Positions 21,390 to 31,532 are shown, counted from the stretch's first letter. The stretch is 37,778 nt of DNA from Hwanghaeella sp. (GCA_028282025.1 JANQIT010000111.1:1-37778), one strand, 5' to 3'. Numbers and translations: made by a program. The notes: a model not told the origin generated them from the sequence alone.

Positions 21390-24300
21390 ATGACCGACAG
21401 ACAGAGCGACGCCACCACTTGGGTTGAGGACTATCGCCGGAACGCCGAGCGCCTGGCGACGGAAGGCATGTATCTGCCGCAGACCGAAACCTCCGCCTGC
21501 GGGGTCGGCCTGGTCGCTTCCATCGACGGCACGCCGCGCCGCGACGTCGTCGACGCCGGGATCGAAGCCCTGCGCGCCTTGTGGCACCGGGGCGCGGTCG
21601 ACGCCGACGGTAAGACCGGCGACGGGACCGGCATCCACCTTCAGATCCCGCAGGAATTCTTCAAGCGCCATGTCCGCCGCACCGGCCATGAGGTGGGCGA
21701 CGGGCTGCTGGCGGTGGGCATGGTGTTTCTGCCGCGGACCGACCTTGCGGCGCAGGAGCGCGTGCGGCAGATCGTGGAGTCCGAGATCATCCGCCGCGGC
21801 CACCGGATCTATGGCTGGCGTCAGGTGCCGGTCGATATCGCCGTCATCGGCGACAAGGCCAACGCGACCCGCCCGGAAATCGAACAGATCATGGTGGAGA
21901 ATGCGCGTGAGGTCAGCGACGAAGCGTTCGAGGCGGACCTTTTCGTCATCCGCCGCCGGATCGAAAAGGCGCTGCTGTCCGAAAACGTTTCCGACGCCTA
22001 TATCTGCACGCTGAGCTGCCGGTCCATCATCTATAAAGGGCTGTTCCTGGCCGAACAGTTGACGTCCTTCTATCCGGACCTGTTGGATGAATTGTTCGTC
22101 TCCAACTTCGCGATCTATCACCAGCGCTATTCGACCAACACCTTCCCCGCCTGGCCGCTGGCCCAGCCGTTCCGCGTGCTGGCCCACAATGGGGAAATCA
22201 ACACCCTGCTGGGCAATGTGAATTGGATGAAGAGCCACGAGATCCGGTTCGACGATCCGATCTTCGGGGACAATGTCGAGGACATCAAACCGATCATCCA
22301 GCCCGGCAGTTCCGACTCCGCAGCCCTGGACGCCGTCTTCGAGACTTTGGTGCGCACCAAGCGCGACCTGCCGGAAGTGAAGTCGATGCTGATTCCGGAA
22401 GCCTGGGAAAAATCCGAAACCGTGCCGGCGCATCACCGCGACTATTATCAATACGCCAATGGTGTAATGGAGCCGTGGGACGGACCGGCGGCGATCTGCG
22501 GCTATGGCGGCCGCTGGGTTCTGGCGGCGTTGGACCGGAACGGCCTGCGGCCCATGCGGTTCGTGGTGACCGGCGACGGCCTGCTGGTCGTCGGCTCAGA
22601 AGTCGGCATGGTCAAGACGGACGAGAAGACGGTGATCGAGAAGGGCCGGATCGGACCGGGCGAAATGATCGCCGTGGACCTTAAGGAAGGCCGCCTGCTG
22701 CACGACACCGAACTGAAGGACCATGTCGCCGCAAAAGCGCCGTTCGGCGAATGGGTCAAGAACATCAAGACGCTGGATACGGACACCCCGGTGGACAGCG
22801 AGCCGGCCATGGACCGCGAGGCGCTGCGCGAGCGCATGGTCGCCTATGGCTGGTCGCTGGAGGATCTGGAATTGATCCTTCAGCCGATGGCCGAAACCGG
22901 AAAAGAAGCCACCGGCTCGATGGGAGACGACACGCCGCTGGCCGTGCTGTCCGATCATTACCGGGGCCTGCATCATTACTTCCGGCAGAATTTCAGCCAG
23001 GTGACCAACCCGCCCATCGATTCGCTGCGCGAACGGTCGGTGATGAGCCTGCGCACGCGGCTCGGCAATCTGGGGAATATCCTGGATCAGGACGCCAGCC
23101 AGCTTGAGATCCTGGAACTTGAAACGCCGTCGCTGACCAACGCGGACTATCAGCGCGTCCGTGCGTTCCTGGGCGGGTCCGCGACCGATATCGATTGCAC
23201 CTTCGACGTCGCGAACGGATCGGCGGCGCTGCGGGACGCCATCTACCGGATCCAGCAGGAAGCCGAAGACGCCGTGCGCGGGGGCGCGATGCATGTCGTG
23301 CTGTCCGACGAAGCGGTCGGCAGCGGGCGCGCCGCGATCCCGATGATCTTGGCGACGGCCGCCGTCCACACGCATCTGGTAAACACCCAGCTGCGCACCT
23401 TTACCTCAATCGGGGTGCGGGCCGGCGAGTGCATGGACGTTCATTACTACGCCGTCCTGATCGGGGTGGGCGCCACCTGCGTGAACGCCTATCTGGCCGA
23501 ACACAGCATCGCCGACCGGCACCGGCGGGGCCTGTTCGGCGACGTCTCGCTGGAGAAAGCGGTCGCCAACTATCAGCAGGCGGTTTCGGACGGTCTGTTG
23601 AAGATCATTTCCAAGATGGGAATCTCGATCATCAGTTCCTATCGCGGCGGCTACAATTTCGAAGCGGTCGGTCTTTCGCGCAGCCTGGTGAACGAATTCA
23701 TGCCCGGCCTGCCGTCCCGGATTTCCGGTATCGGCCTGACCGGCATCCAGCGTCAGGTCGTCCGCCAGCACGGCCGCGCCTTCGAAGAGGATTTCACGGC
23801 CCTTCCCGTCGGCGGTTTCTATCGTTTCCGGCGCGGCGGGGAATCCCACGCCTGGGAAGGCGATCTGATCCATACCTTGCAGACGGCGGTCGCCGGCGAC
23901 AGTTTCTCGATCTATCGGCGTTATGCGGAAGGCATCCGCAACCTGCCGCCGGTCAATATCCGCGACCTGATCGACTTCGACTATGACGGCGATCCCGCCC
24001 CGCTGGACGAGGTCGAATCCATCACCGAAATCCGCAAGCGGCTGGTCGCACCCGGCATTTCGCTGGGCGCGCTGTCGCCCATCGCGCACGAAACACTGTC
24101 CATCGCCATGAACCGGATCGGCGCCAAGTCGGATTCCGGCGAAGGCGGCGAAGACCCGGCGCGCTATACGCCGCGTCCGAACGGGGACAATGCGTCGAGC
24201 GCGATCAAGCAGGTCGCCTCCGGCCGGTTCGGCGTCACCGCCGAATATCTGAACAATTGTAAAGAGATCGAAATCAAGATGGCCCAGGGCGCGAAGCCCG

Positions 24301-25931
24301 GCGAAGGCGGACAGCTTCCGGGCTTCAAGGTTTCGAAACTGATCGCCAAACTGCGGCACTCCACCGAAGGCGTGACGCTGATCAGCCCGCCGCCGCACCA
24401 CGATATCTATTCCATCGAAGATCTGGCGCAACTGATCTACGATCTGAAACAGATCAATCCCGACGCCAAGGTTTGCGTGAAGCTGGTCGCCCGGTCGGGA
24501 ATCGGCACCATCGCCGCCGGCGTCGCCAAGGCGCATGCAGACGTGATCCTGATATCGGGCCATTCAGGCGGCACCGGGGCCAGCCCGCAGACCTCGATCA
24601 AATATGCGGGCCTGCCCTGGGAAATGGGCCTGTCGGAAGCGCATCAGGTCCTGACCCTGAACGGTCTGCGGCACCGGGTCCGGCTGCGCACCGACGGCGG
24701 CATCCGCACCGGGCGCGACGTGGTGATCGCCGCCATTCTGGGGGCGGAGGAATTCGGCCTGGGCACCGCCAGTCTGGTCGCCATGGGCTGCATCATGGTC
24801 CGCCAATGCCATTCCAACACCTGTCCGGTCGGCGTCTGCACCCAGGATCAGAGCCTGATCGACAAGTTCACCGGCTCGCCGGAAAAAGTCGTCAACCTGT
24901 TCAGCTTCGTCGCCGAGGAAGTCCGGGAGATCCTGGCGTCGCTGGGCGTGCGCTCGCTGATGGATGTGGTCGGCCGCACCGATCTTCTGGCCCAGGTCAG
25001 CCGGGGGGCGGAACATCTGGACGACCTGGACCTCAACCCGCTTCTGGTCCGCGCCGATACCGGCGGCAGCCCCGCCTACTGCACGACGGTGGGCCGGAAC
25101 GAGGTGCCCGAAACGCTCGATGCGCAGATGATCGACGACGCGGAAGCACTCTTCCACGACGGCGAGAAGATGCAGCTTCAATACAATATCCGGAACACGC
25201 ATCGGGCCATCGGGACCAAGATCAGTTCCAAGATCACCCGCCAGTTCGGGATGAAGGGGCTGGCCCCCGGGCACCTGCATGTCCGCATGCGCGGGTCCGC
25301 CGGCCAGTCCTTGGGCGCCTTCGCGGTTCAGGGCCTTAAGCTGGAAGTGCTGGGCGACGCCAACGACTATGTGGGCAAGGGCCTGTCGGGCGGCTCCATC
25401 GTGGTCCGCCCGATTACGGTGAGCCCGCTGGCCAGTCAGGAAAACACCATTGTCGGCAATACCGTCCTTTACGGTGCGACGGCCGGAACGCTCTATGCCT
25501 CCGGGCGCGCGGGCGAACGGTTCGCCGTGCGGAATTCGGGCGCGACGACCGTCGTCGAAGGCTGCGGCACGAACGGCTGCGAATATATGACCGGCGGCGT
25601 GGTCACCATCCTGGGCACGGTCGGCGACAATTTCGGGGCCGGCATGACCGGCGGCATGGCCTTCATCTACGACCGCGAGGGCGATCTGATGAACCGGCTC
25701 AACCCCGGAACGGTATCCGTCCACCGGCTGTCGACCGACTACTGGTCGGATTTCTGCCGCGGCCATATCGAAGACCACTACCGCGAAACGCACTCGGCCT
25801 GGGCCGACGGCCTGCTGGCGGACTGGGATCTGGCGCGCCAGCATTTCTGGCATGTGGTCCCGCACGAAATCCTCTCGAAACTGGATCATCCGGTCACTCT
25901 GGACGAACAGCAGGCGGTTCCGGCGGAGTAA
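21390..25931 (+). CDS. gltB: Glutamate synthase (NADPH) large subunit
   Basis: The 1513-residue alpha subunit makes two glutamates from glutamine and 2-oxoglutarate. Its N-terminal Ntn amidotransferase nucleophile is Cys37 in ETSACGVG, leaving a 36-residue propeptide to be removed, the same length described for Azospirillum brasilense. HQRYSTNTFPAWPLAQPFRVLAHNGEINT-type glutaminase residues follow. The central and FMN synthase domains include the SGHSGGTGASP loop. The [3Fe-4S] cluster ligands are Cys1134, Cys1140 and Cys1145 in CIMVRQCHSNTC. The last 250 residues are the GXGXG beta-helix with repeated glycine turns. The start at ATG 21390 has only a modest ribosome site (CCGAAAG), so coupling to gltD is plausible. 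Confidence 0.98.
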   Translation: MTDRQSDATTWVEDYRRNAERLATEGMYLPQTETSACGVGLVASIDGTPRRDVVDAGIEALRALWHRGAVDADGKTGDGTGIHLQIPQEFFKRHVRRTGHEVGDGLLAVGMVFLPRTDLAAQERVRQIVESEIIRRGHRIYGWRQVPVDIAVIGDKANATRPEIEQIMVENAREVSDEAFEADLFVIRRRIEKALLSENVSDAYICTLSCRSIIYKGLFLAEQLTSFYPDLLDELFVSNFAIYHQRYSTNTFPAWPLAQPFRVLAHNGEINTLLGNVNWMKSHEIRFDDPIFGDNVEDIKPIIQPGSSDSAALDAVFETLVRTKRDLPEVKSMLIPEAWEKSETVPAHHRDYYQYANGVMEPWDGPAAICGYGGRWVLAALDRNGLRPMRFVVTGDGLLVVGSEVGMVKTDEKTVIEKGRIGPGEMIAVDLKEGRLLHDTELKDHVAAKAPFGEWVKNIKTLDTDTPVDSEPAMDREALRERMVAYGWSLEDLELILQPMAETGKEATGSMGDDTPLAVLSDHYRGLHHYFRQNFSQVTNPPIDSLRERSVMSLRTRLGNLGNILDQDASQLEILELETPSLTNADYQRVRAFLGGSATDIDCTFDVANGSAALRDAIYRIQQEAEDAVRGGAMHVVLSDEAVGSGRAAIPMILATAAVHTHLVNTQLRTFTSIGVRAGECMDVHYYAVLIGVGATCVNAYLAEHSIADRHRRGLFGDVSLEKAVANYQQAVSDGLLKIISKMGISIISSYRGGYNFEAVGLSRSLVNEFMPGLPSRISGIGLTGIQRQVVRQHGRAFEEDFTALPVGGFYRFRRGGESHAWEGDLIHTLQTAVAGDSFSIYRRYAEGIRNLPPVNIRDLIDFDYDGDPAPLDEVESITEIRKRLVAPGISLGALSPIAHETLSIAMNRIGAKSDSGEGGEDPARYTPRPNGDNASSAIKQVASGRFGVTAEYLNNCKEIEIKMAQGAKPGEGGQLPGFKVSKLIAKLRHSTEGVTLISPPPHHDIYSIEDLAQLIYDLKQINPDAKVCVKLVARSGIGTIAAGVAKAHADVILISGHSGGTGASPQTSIKYAGLPWEMGLSEAHQVLTLNGLRHRVRLRTDGGIRTGRDVVIAAILGAEEFGLGTASLVAMGCIMVRQCHSNTCPVGVCTQDQSLIDKFTGSPEKVVNLFSFVAEEVREILASLGVRSLMDVVGRTDLLAQVSRGAEHLDDLDLNPLLVRADTGGSPAYCTTVGRNEVPETLDAQMIDDAEALFHDGEKMQLQYNIRNTHRAIGTKISSKITRQFGMKGLAPGHLHVRMRGSAGQSLGAFAVQGLKLEVLGDANDYVGKGLSGGSIVVRPITVSPLASQENTIVGNTVLYGATAGTLYASGRAGERFAVRNSGATTVVEGCGTNGCEYMTGGVVTILGTVGDNFGAGMTGGMAFIYDREGDLMNRLNPGTVSVHRLSTDYWSDFCRGHIEDHYRETHSAWADGLLADWDLARQHFWHVVPHEILSKLDHPVTLDEQQAVPAE

Positions 25932-26017
25932 CCGCGCGGCGGGAAAGTTAACCCGACCGCACCCGGCGGTCCGCGACGGCGTTGCCGAGGGGCAAGCGGG
26001 GCGCTATACGGCTAGAC

Positions 26018-26686
26018 ATGCTGCTTCTGTATCATCTCTGGCTGTCGCCCTTCTGCCGCAAGGTCCGTCTGGTCCTGGGCGAGAAGAAGCTCGACTTCGA
26101 CCTCAAGGTCCAGAAGACCTGGGAAAGGGACGACGCTTTTCTGGCGCTCAATCCGATGGGCGAGGTGCCGCTGCTGATCGACGAGGACGGTACGCGGGTC
26201 GTCGGCTCCCAACCGATCTGCGAATATCTGGACGAGATGTACGGCGACGCGCCCCTGATCGGTCAGGGTGCGGTCACCCGCGCAGAGGTCCGACGTCTGG
26301 TCGACTGGTTCGACCGCAAGTTCAACGAGGAAGTGACGGTCAATCTGGTCGACGAGAAGATCATGAAACGCTTCCTGGGCCATGGCGAACCGAACAGCCG
26401 GGCGATTCTGGCGGGCAGCCGCAATCTGCATACCCATCTTGCCTATATCGAATGGCTGGTGGACCGGCGAAGCTGGCTGGCGGGCGAGGATCTGAGCTTG
26501 GCGGACCTGACGGCGGCGGCGCACCTTTCCTGCGTCGATTATCTGGGCGACGTCCCCTGGGAGGAGCATCCCACCGCCAAGGACTGGTACGCGCGGGTCA
26601 AATCGCGTCCTTGTTTCCGGTCGATCCTGGCCGACCGCATCCCGGGCGCACCGCCGCCGCCCCACTACGCGGACCTCGATTTTTAA
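26018..26686 (+). CDS. Glutathione S-transferase family protein
   Basis: The protein has 222 residues from ATG 26018; TTG 25982 is in frame but less likely. The thioredoxin-like N-terminal domain has LSPFCRKVR (9-17), where Ser10 and Cys13 are candidate thiol-contacting residues, then NPMGEVPLL with the cis-Pro and GSQPICEYLDE for the gamma-glutamyl contact. The all-helical C-terminal domain has the conserved LSLADLTAAAHL (N-capping) motif. The substrate is unknown. It follows gltB by 86 bases but need not be co-transcribed, and it is convergent with the TPR gene. Confidence 0.92.
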   Translation: MLLLYHLWLSPFCRKVRLVLGEKKLDFDLKVQKTWERDDAFLALNPMGEVPLLIDEDGTRVVGSQPICEYLDEMYGDAPLIGQGAVTRAEVRRLVDWFDRKFNEEVTVNLVDEKIMKRFLGHGEPNSRAILAGSRNLHTHLAYIEWLVDRRSWLAGEDLSLADLTAAAHLSCVDYLGDVPWEEHPTAKDWYARVKSRPCFRSILADRIPGAPPPPHYADLDF

Positions 26687-26697
26687 GATATCTCCAT

Positions 26698-26721
26698 GGC
26701 GTCGCCGTGCGGGATGACGCC
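26698..26721. terminator. Possible hairpin between GST and TPR genes
   Basis: GGCGTC (26698-26703) pairs with GACGCC (26716-26721) in the 53-base gap between convergent genes. There is no T run, so it is a weak candidate for a shared terminator. Confidence 0.25.
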
Positions 26722-26739
26722 GCCGGCGGGACGAAATCC

Positions 26740-27534
26740 CTATTCGGGACCGCCCACATCATCGACCTGAACGTCCAGCCGCTCCAGATTGCGGCGCGCG
26801 GCTTCAGCGGCGGGCCGGCCTTCGTGAACCTGAAGCAATCGGATCCAGTCGGCGCGCGCGCCGGTCGCATCGTCCTGCAGGCGGCGGATCATGCCGCGCT
26901 CCAGCAAGGCTTCGGGGTGGTCCGGTTCCAGCAGCAGCGCACGGTCGGCATCCTCCAGCGCCAGGCCCAAAGCGTCCACATGGCGGTAGGCGCTGGCGCG
27001 CAGCGCCAGGATATCCGGCCGCGACGGGGCCAGGAACAACGCCTGGTTCAGATCGTCGATGGCTTCCCAATATTGAAACCGTTCGAACCGGGTAACCGCC
27101 CGGTCGGTCAGGATGTCCGGATTTACGGCGCTGAGTTCCAGGGCGCTGTTCTGCACCGCCAGGGCCTGGTCCAGATCGCCTTCCTGCTGCCACGCGACCC
27201 CGGCATGGGCCAGGATTTCCGCCACCACCGAGGGCGGCGTCGCGTCGGGCATGCCGCGCGCCAACCTTTCCAGCCGGCGCGCCGCTTCGGCATAGTGCCC
27301 CAGATTGAAAAGCGCCACGGCGGAACAGTGCAGCGCGGCGTCGCCGCCGCCGACATCCTGCCATTGCAGGCTTTGTTCGAACGCCTCTTCGGGCGCGCGC
27401 GCGGCAAGACTGAGACAGATTCGGTATTCGCGGTTTTCGAGAAAGTCGGGCTGCTGCTGCCCGACCGCCGCGGAGGGCGCGGCGGCGAACAAGACGCCGC
27501 AAATCATCGCCAGCCTGCTTGAAATTCCGCTCAT
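26740..27534 (-). CDS. Secreted tetratricopeptide-repeat protein
   Basis: The protein has 264 residues from ATG 27534, which sits nine bases after GAGAGG; ATG 27543 is in frame but directly abuts that site. Residues 1-25 look like a signal peptide (LAMICGVLFAAAPSAAVG), so the protein is probably periplasmic. At least five TPR-like helix pairs follow, with clear cores such as ALFNLGHYAEAARRLERLA, ALAVQNSALELSAVNPD, AIDDLNQALFLAPSRPD and ALEDADRALLLEPDHPEAL. TPR proteins act as scaffolds; no partner can be named. It is divergent from the YeeZ-like SDR across 64 bases, so the two may share a control region. Confidence 0.88.
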   Translation of the reverse strand: MSGISSRLAMICGVLFAAAPSAAVGQQQPDFLENREYRICLSLAARAPEEAFEQSLQWQDVGGGDAALHCSAVALFNLGHYAEAARRLERLARGMPDATPPSVVAEILAHAGVAWQQEGDLDQALAVQNSALELSAVNPDILTDRAVTRFERFQYWEAIDDLNQALFLAPSRPDILALRASAYRHVDALGLALEDADRALLLEPDHPEALLERGMIRRLQDDATGARADWIRLLQVHEGRPAAEAARRNLERLDVQVDDVGGPE

Positions 27535-27598
27535 CGACGCCATCCTCTCGACACCCGCGGCGACGCGGGCCGTGTCACAGATAAGGTGTATCGCCGCG

Positions 27599-28465
27599 AT
27601 GGACAAAAAGTTCTTTTGCTTCGGACTAGGATATTCGGCGCTGGCGCTGGCGGAGATGCTGGCCGGGGAAGGCTGGGCGATCGCCGGCACCTGCCGCAGT
27701 CCGGAAAAGCGCGATGCGCTGACCGCCAAAGGATGGGACATCTCCCTGTTCGACGGCGTCGCCCCCATGGACAGGGCAGCCTTGTCAGGGGTGACGCACC
27801 TGCTCTCCTCAATCCCACCGGGCGAGGCCGGGGACTCGGTGCTCGCCCTGCATGAAGAGGATATCGCGGCGCTGTCCGGGCTCCATTGGGCCGGATATCT
27901 TTCGACCACGGGCGTCTATGGCGACCGGGAGGGCGGCTGGGTCGATGAAAGCTCTGACCTTCTGCCGACCGGACCGCGCGGAGAGCGCCGGAAGCGGGCG
28001 GAAACCGCCTGGTTCGCGCTTGGCGAACGGGCGGGCATCCCGGTCCACACCTTCCGGCTGGCCGGCATCTACGGACCCGGACGAAACGCGCTGGAGACGG
28101 TCCGCAAGGGCCGCGCGCAACGGATCGACAAGCCGGGGCAGGTCTTCAGCCGCATCCATCTGGACGATATCGTCGCCATCCTGCGCGCGTCCCTGGACCG
28201 TCCGAATGCAGGCGCGGCCTATAACTGCTGCGACGACAACCCGGCCCCGCCCGAACAGGTGATCGCCTATGCCTGCAATTTATTGGGGGTAGAGCCGCCG
28301 TCCCTGATTCCCTTTGACCAGGCGGACCTGTCGCCCATGGCGCGCAGTTTCTACCGCGACAACAAGCGCGTCTCCAACACGCGCATCAAGGAAGAGCTTG
28401 GCGTCGCCCTGCGCTGGCCCGATTACCGGGAGGCGCTGACACATCTGTTAGAGGCGTCAGCGTAG
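27599..28465 (+). CDS. SDR family NAD-dependent epimerase/dehydratase, YeeZ-like
   Basis: The protein has 288 residues from ATG 27599, preceded by AAGGTG. The N-terminal Rossmann motif is shortened (CFGLGYSALALAE, 7-19), as in YeeZ-type atypical SDRs. The active-site strand reads YLSTTGVYGDREGGWVDE, in which Ser, Thr and the Tyr of VYGD occupy the catalytic region; a YxxxK lysine is not obvious, since the following helix reads RKRAETAWFALG. The substrate is unknown; relatives are annotated as NAD(P)-dependent epimerases. It is convergent with the alpha/beta hydrolase across 28 bases. Confidence 0.88.
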   Translation: MDKKFFCFGLGYSALALAEMLAGEGWAIAGTCRSPEKRDALTAKGWDISLFDGVAPMDRAALSGVTHLLSSIPPGEAGDSVLALHEEDIAALSGLHWAGYLSTTGVYGDREGGWVDESSDLLPTGPRGERRKRAETAWFALGERAGIPVHTFRLAGIYGPGRNALETVRKGRAQRIDKPGQVFSRIHLDDIVAILRASLDRPNAGAAYNCCDDNPAPPEQVIAYACNLLGVEPPSLIPFDQADLSPMARSFYRDNKRVSNTRIKEELGVALRWPDYREALTHLLEASA

Positions 28466-28493
28466 CGTAGATCGTTTGAGGGGCGCGGCCGGA

Positions 28494-29267
28494 TCAGGCC
28501 GATCCCGCCTCCCCCACCAAACCATCCACCGCGACCGACAGCCGCTGAAGATCCGCGTCGGTCGACAGCCGGTGATCGCCGCCTTTGATCACCTCCGTCA
28601 CCACGTCGGTCGAGCGGATCTGTGCCGGAATCTTAAGCACGTGATCCAGCGGCACCACCTCGTCGCTGTCGCCATGGACGATCCGCACGGGGCCGTCGAA
28701 GGGAACCGGACCACCGTCCAGCAGATTGTGCCGCGCCGATTCCTCGATCAGGGCCAGGGTGATCGGATAATCCTCGTCCGCATATTCCGACGGCCGGTCC
28801 CAAACCCCGTCCCGGTACAGGACGGCGCGACTCTCTTCGGACATGGCGGGCAGCATCAGCTTGGTCGGGAAGTCGGGCGCCGGGGCCAGCAGCAGCAGGC
28901 CCGCAACGCGTTCCGGCCTGACCCCCGCCAGCAGCAGCGCCATCCAGGCCCCCATGGAAGATCCCACGATCACCTGCGGCCCCTCGGTCACCCGGTCCAG
29001 AATGGCCAGCGCGTCGCCGAACCAAACGCCGATGGTTCCGTCGGCAAACCGGCCCGTGGACGCGCCGTGGCCCTGATAGTCGAAGCGCGTATAGGCGACC
29101 CCGCGTGCGGCGGCGTACGCATCCAGATAGGTCGCCTTGTTCCCGTTCATGTCGGAATGAAATCCACAGCAGAACAACACGCCGGGCCCACGCCCGGGGC
29201 GGTGACGATAGGCCAGGCGCACGCCATCCGGTAACTCCAAAAAAAGAACATCCTGTTGCAAAGTCAT
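28494..29267 (-). CDS. Alpha/beta hydrolase (ABHD10-like)
   Basis: This 257-residue serine hydrolase has a complete triad: Ser104 in the nucleophile elbow GSSMG (102-106), Asp202 in HGDSDEVVP and His232 in GGDHRLS. The early motif VLFCCGFHSDMNGNKA and the FDYQGHGAS turn match the ABHD10/YqiA-like group of small hydrolases, which act on thioester or ester bonds such as S-acyl groups (family knowledge). No signal peptide is present, so it is cytoplasmic. The start ATG at 29267 has AGAAGATG upstream. It is divergent from the glycosyltransferase gene that follows. Confidence 0.9.
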   Translation of the reverse strand: MTLQQDVLFLELPDGVRLAYRHRPGRGPGVLFCCGFHSDMNGNKATYLDAYAAARGVAYTRFDYQGHGASTGRFADGTIGVWFGDALAILDRVTEGPQVIVGSSMGAWMALLLAGVRPERVAGLLLLAPAPDFPTKLMLPAMSEESRAVLYRDGVWDRPSEYADEDYPITLALIEESARHNLLDGGPVPFDGPVRIVHGDSDEVVPLDHVLKIPAQIRSTDVVTEVIKGGDHRLSTDADLQRLSVAVDGLVGEAGSA

Positions 29268-29373
29268 CTTCTCCCGGTTCAGCGAGACTTGCGGCGCGGC
29301 GAATTTTCCGGTCTATAGCGCTCATGACGGCAATTCACCAGAACCGGCGGCGAAGCGGCCGTCCGCCCATCCA

Positions 29374-30555
29374 ATGAATGACGATCCCGCGCCGATTACA
29401 AAGACGGACCCAAACGCCCCAGGCATCCTGCAAGTACTGCCCAGCCTGATCACGGGCGGCGCGGAGCGCGGGGCCGTGGATGTGGCGATTGCGGCGAAAA
29501 AGGCCGGCATGCGGTCCTATGTCGTTTCAAGCGGCGGCCCCATGGTGCGGGAGCTGATGCGCGCGGGCGTTGAGCATTTCGAGCTTCCCGTCGACAGCAA
29601 GAACCTTGTCACGGTGTACCGGAACATCGGCCGTCTTGCGGAATTGGCGGAGCGGCTGGATGTGGACATACTGCACGCCAGAAGCCGGGCGCCGGCCTGG
29701 AGCGCCCTGAAAGCCGCGCGCCGGACCGGCCGGACGTTCCTGACCACCTTCCACGCCACCTACAATTTCAGCAATCCGCTGAAGAAACTCTATAATTCCG
29801 TAATGGTGCGGGGCGAGCGCGTGATCGCGATCAGCGAATTCATCCGCGACCACATGATTTCTCAGTACAAATTGGACTGGGCCCGGGTTCGGGTCGTTCA
29901 CCGGGGTATCGACCTGGAGATTTTCAATCCCAAGAAAGTCTCCGCCGAACGCGTGATCAAACTGGCGACCGAATGGCGTCTGCCCGACGGCGTCCCCGTC
30001 ATCCTGATGTCCGGCCGGTTGACCCGCTGGAAGGGGCAGATGCTGTTGCTGAAAGCCCTGCCCGAACTGCAGGACCTGCAATTCCGTTGTTTGCTGGTCG
30101 GGTCCGATCAGGGCCGCACCGGCTACCGCGATGAACTGGAAGCGGAAGCCAAGCGCCTCGGCCTGGAAAGCTGCGTGCATATCGTCGGAAACTGCAACGA
30201 TATGGCGGCGGCCTACAAGCTGGCGGATGTCGTGATTTCCGCCTCGACCGACCCGGAAGGTTTCGGACGCGTCGCGGTGGAGGGTCAGGCCCTGGGCCGC
30301 CCGGTGATCGCCCCCGCGCACGGGGCCGCGCCGGAACAGATCGAACACGGCAGGACCGGCTGGCTTTTCACGCCCGGCGATCCGTCGTCCGTGGCCGCCG
30401 CCCTGCGCGAGGCGCTGACGCTTGACGCAGACGCCCGGGAGCGCCTGCACCAGGCGGCCATCGACAATGTCCGCACGCGGTTCACCAAGGAAGAGATGTG
30501 CCGCAAGGTGCTGGAGATTTATCGGGAATTGGCGGAACGCCGGCGCTTTAGGTAA
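29374..30555 (+). CDS. Glycosyltransferase family 4 protein
   Basis: The protein has 393 residues with the GT-B, two-Rossmann architecture. The N-terminal acceptor domain contains LITGGAERGAVD (25-36), the usual glycine-rich turn after the first strand. The C-terminal donor domain contains VILMSGRLTRWKGQ and the retaining-GT4 E-x7-E pair in EGFGRVAVE, followed by GRPVIAPAHGA. It probably transfers a sugar from a nucleotide donor to an envelope glycan such as lipopolysaccharide; donor and acceptor are unknown. It lies five bases before the GT9 gene, so the two are almost certainly one operon. Confidence 0.92.
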   Translation: MNDDPAPITKTDPNAPGILQVLPSLITGGAERGAVDVAIAAKKAGMRSYVVSSGGPMVRELMRAGVEHFELPVDSKNLVTVYRNIGRLAELAERLDVDILHARSRAPAWSALKAARRTGRTFLTTFHATYNFSNPLKKLYNSVMVRGERVIAISEFIRDHMISQYKLDWARVRVVHRGIDLEIFNPKKVSAERVIKLATEWRLPDGVPVILMSGRLTRWKGQMLLLKALPELQDLQFRCLLVGSDQGRTGYRDELEAEAKRLGLESCVHIVGNCNDMAAAYKLADVVISASTDPEGFGRVAVEGQALGRPVIAPAHGAAPEQIEHGRTGWLFTPGDPSSVAAALREALTLDADARERLHQAAIDNVRTRFTKEEMCRKVLEIYRELAERRRFR

Positions 30556-30560
30556 CCCCC

Positions 30561-31532
30561 GTGGCCCACTCCTCCGACGCCGCCCTTCTACAGCCCCCCG
30601 CCGCCGACCGGGTTCTGGTCATCAAACTTGCGGCGCTTGGCGATTTCATCCAGGCCCTGGGTCCGATGCAGGCGATCCGGCGGACCTATCCGGCGGCGGA
30701 ACTGACCCTGTTGACGACCGCTCCCTACCGTAAACTGGCGGAGGAGAGCGGCCTGTTTGACGCAATCCTGCTGGATGACAGGCCCGCCTTTTGGGATCTG
30801 CCCGGTGTTCTCAACCTGCGCGGAAAACTGCGCGGAGCGAGGCCGGATCTGGTGTTCGATCTGCAAACCTCCGACCGGTCCGCCGCCTATTTCCGGCTTT
30901 TCGCGCCCGGCAGGCCGCTCTGGTCCGGGGTGGCCGCCGGCTGTTCGCACCCGCACCGCAATCCCCTGCGGGACGAGATGCATACGATTGACCGGCAGCG
31001 CGAGCAGCTTGCCTGCGCCGGCATCCCCGACGTCTCGCTGCCCGATCTCTCGTTCCTGCCGGACAGGCCGCCGGCGGATTTCGGCCTGCCGGAGCGGTTC
31101 GCACTTCTGGCGCCGGGGGGCGCCCCGCACCGGCCGGAAAAACGCTGGCCGGCGGAGCGGTTCGCCATCCTTGCAGCCATGCTGGCCGACCGCGGGGCCG
31201 CGCCGGTAATCCTGGGCACGGATGCAGAGGCCGAGGCCGCCGCCGCGATCCTGGAACGCTGCCCCGGTGCGATCTCTCTGCTGGGGAAGACAACGCTTCT
31301 GGATATGGCGCCCCTGGCCCGGCGCGCGGTGCTGGCGGTCGGCAACGATACGGGTCCGATGCATCTGATCGCGTCGTCGAATTGTCCCAGCCTGGTGCTG
31401 TTTTCCGATGCTTCGGATCCGGCGCTGTGCGGACCGCGCGGGGCCGATGTAAAGATCCTGCAGCGCCCGGCGCTTTCGGCCCTGACGCCGGAGGATGTGA
31501 TGGCGGCCCTGCCCAATCCGGCTTTGCCTTGA
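30561..31532 (+). CDS. Glycosyltransferase family 9 (heptosyltransferase-like) protein
   Basis: The protein has 323 residues from GTG 30561, six bases after the GT4 stop. It opens with VLVIKLAALGDFIQALGPMQAIR, the GT9 signature around a first-strand Asp. The donor site shows the typical LLAPGGAPHRPEKRWPAERFA and GNDTGPMHLIAS segments. GT9 members include ADP-heptose:LPS heptosyltransferases, so a role in the lipopolysaccharide inner core is likely, but the exact sugar is not shown. It comes 258 bases before thrS. Confidence 0.92.
   Translation: MAHSSDAALLQPPAADRVLVIKLAALGDFIQALGPMQAIRRTYPAAELTLLTTAPYRKLAEESGLFDAILLDDRPAFWDLPGVLNLRGKLRGARPDLVFDLQTSDRSAAYFRLFAPGRPLWSGVAAGCSHPHRNPLRDEMHTIDRQREQLACAGIPDVSLPDLSFLPDRPPADFGLPERFALLAPGGAPHRPEKRWPAERFAILAAMLADRGAAPVILGTDAEAEAAAAILERCPGAISLLGKTTLLDMAPLARRAVLAVGNDTGPMHLIASSNCPSLVLFSDASDPALCGPRGADVKILQRPALSALTPEDVMAALPNPALP

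Noticed and set aside
24564..25889. Minus-strand ORF of 441 residues inside gltB
   Set aside because: Shadow of the GltB coding frame, which has the cluster cysteines and GXGXG repeats in the plus frame.
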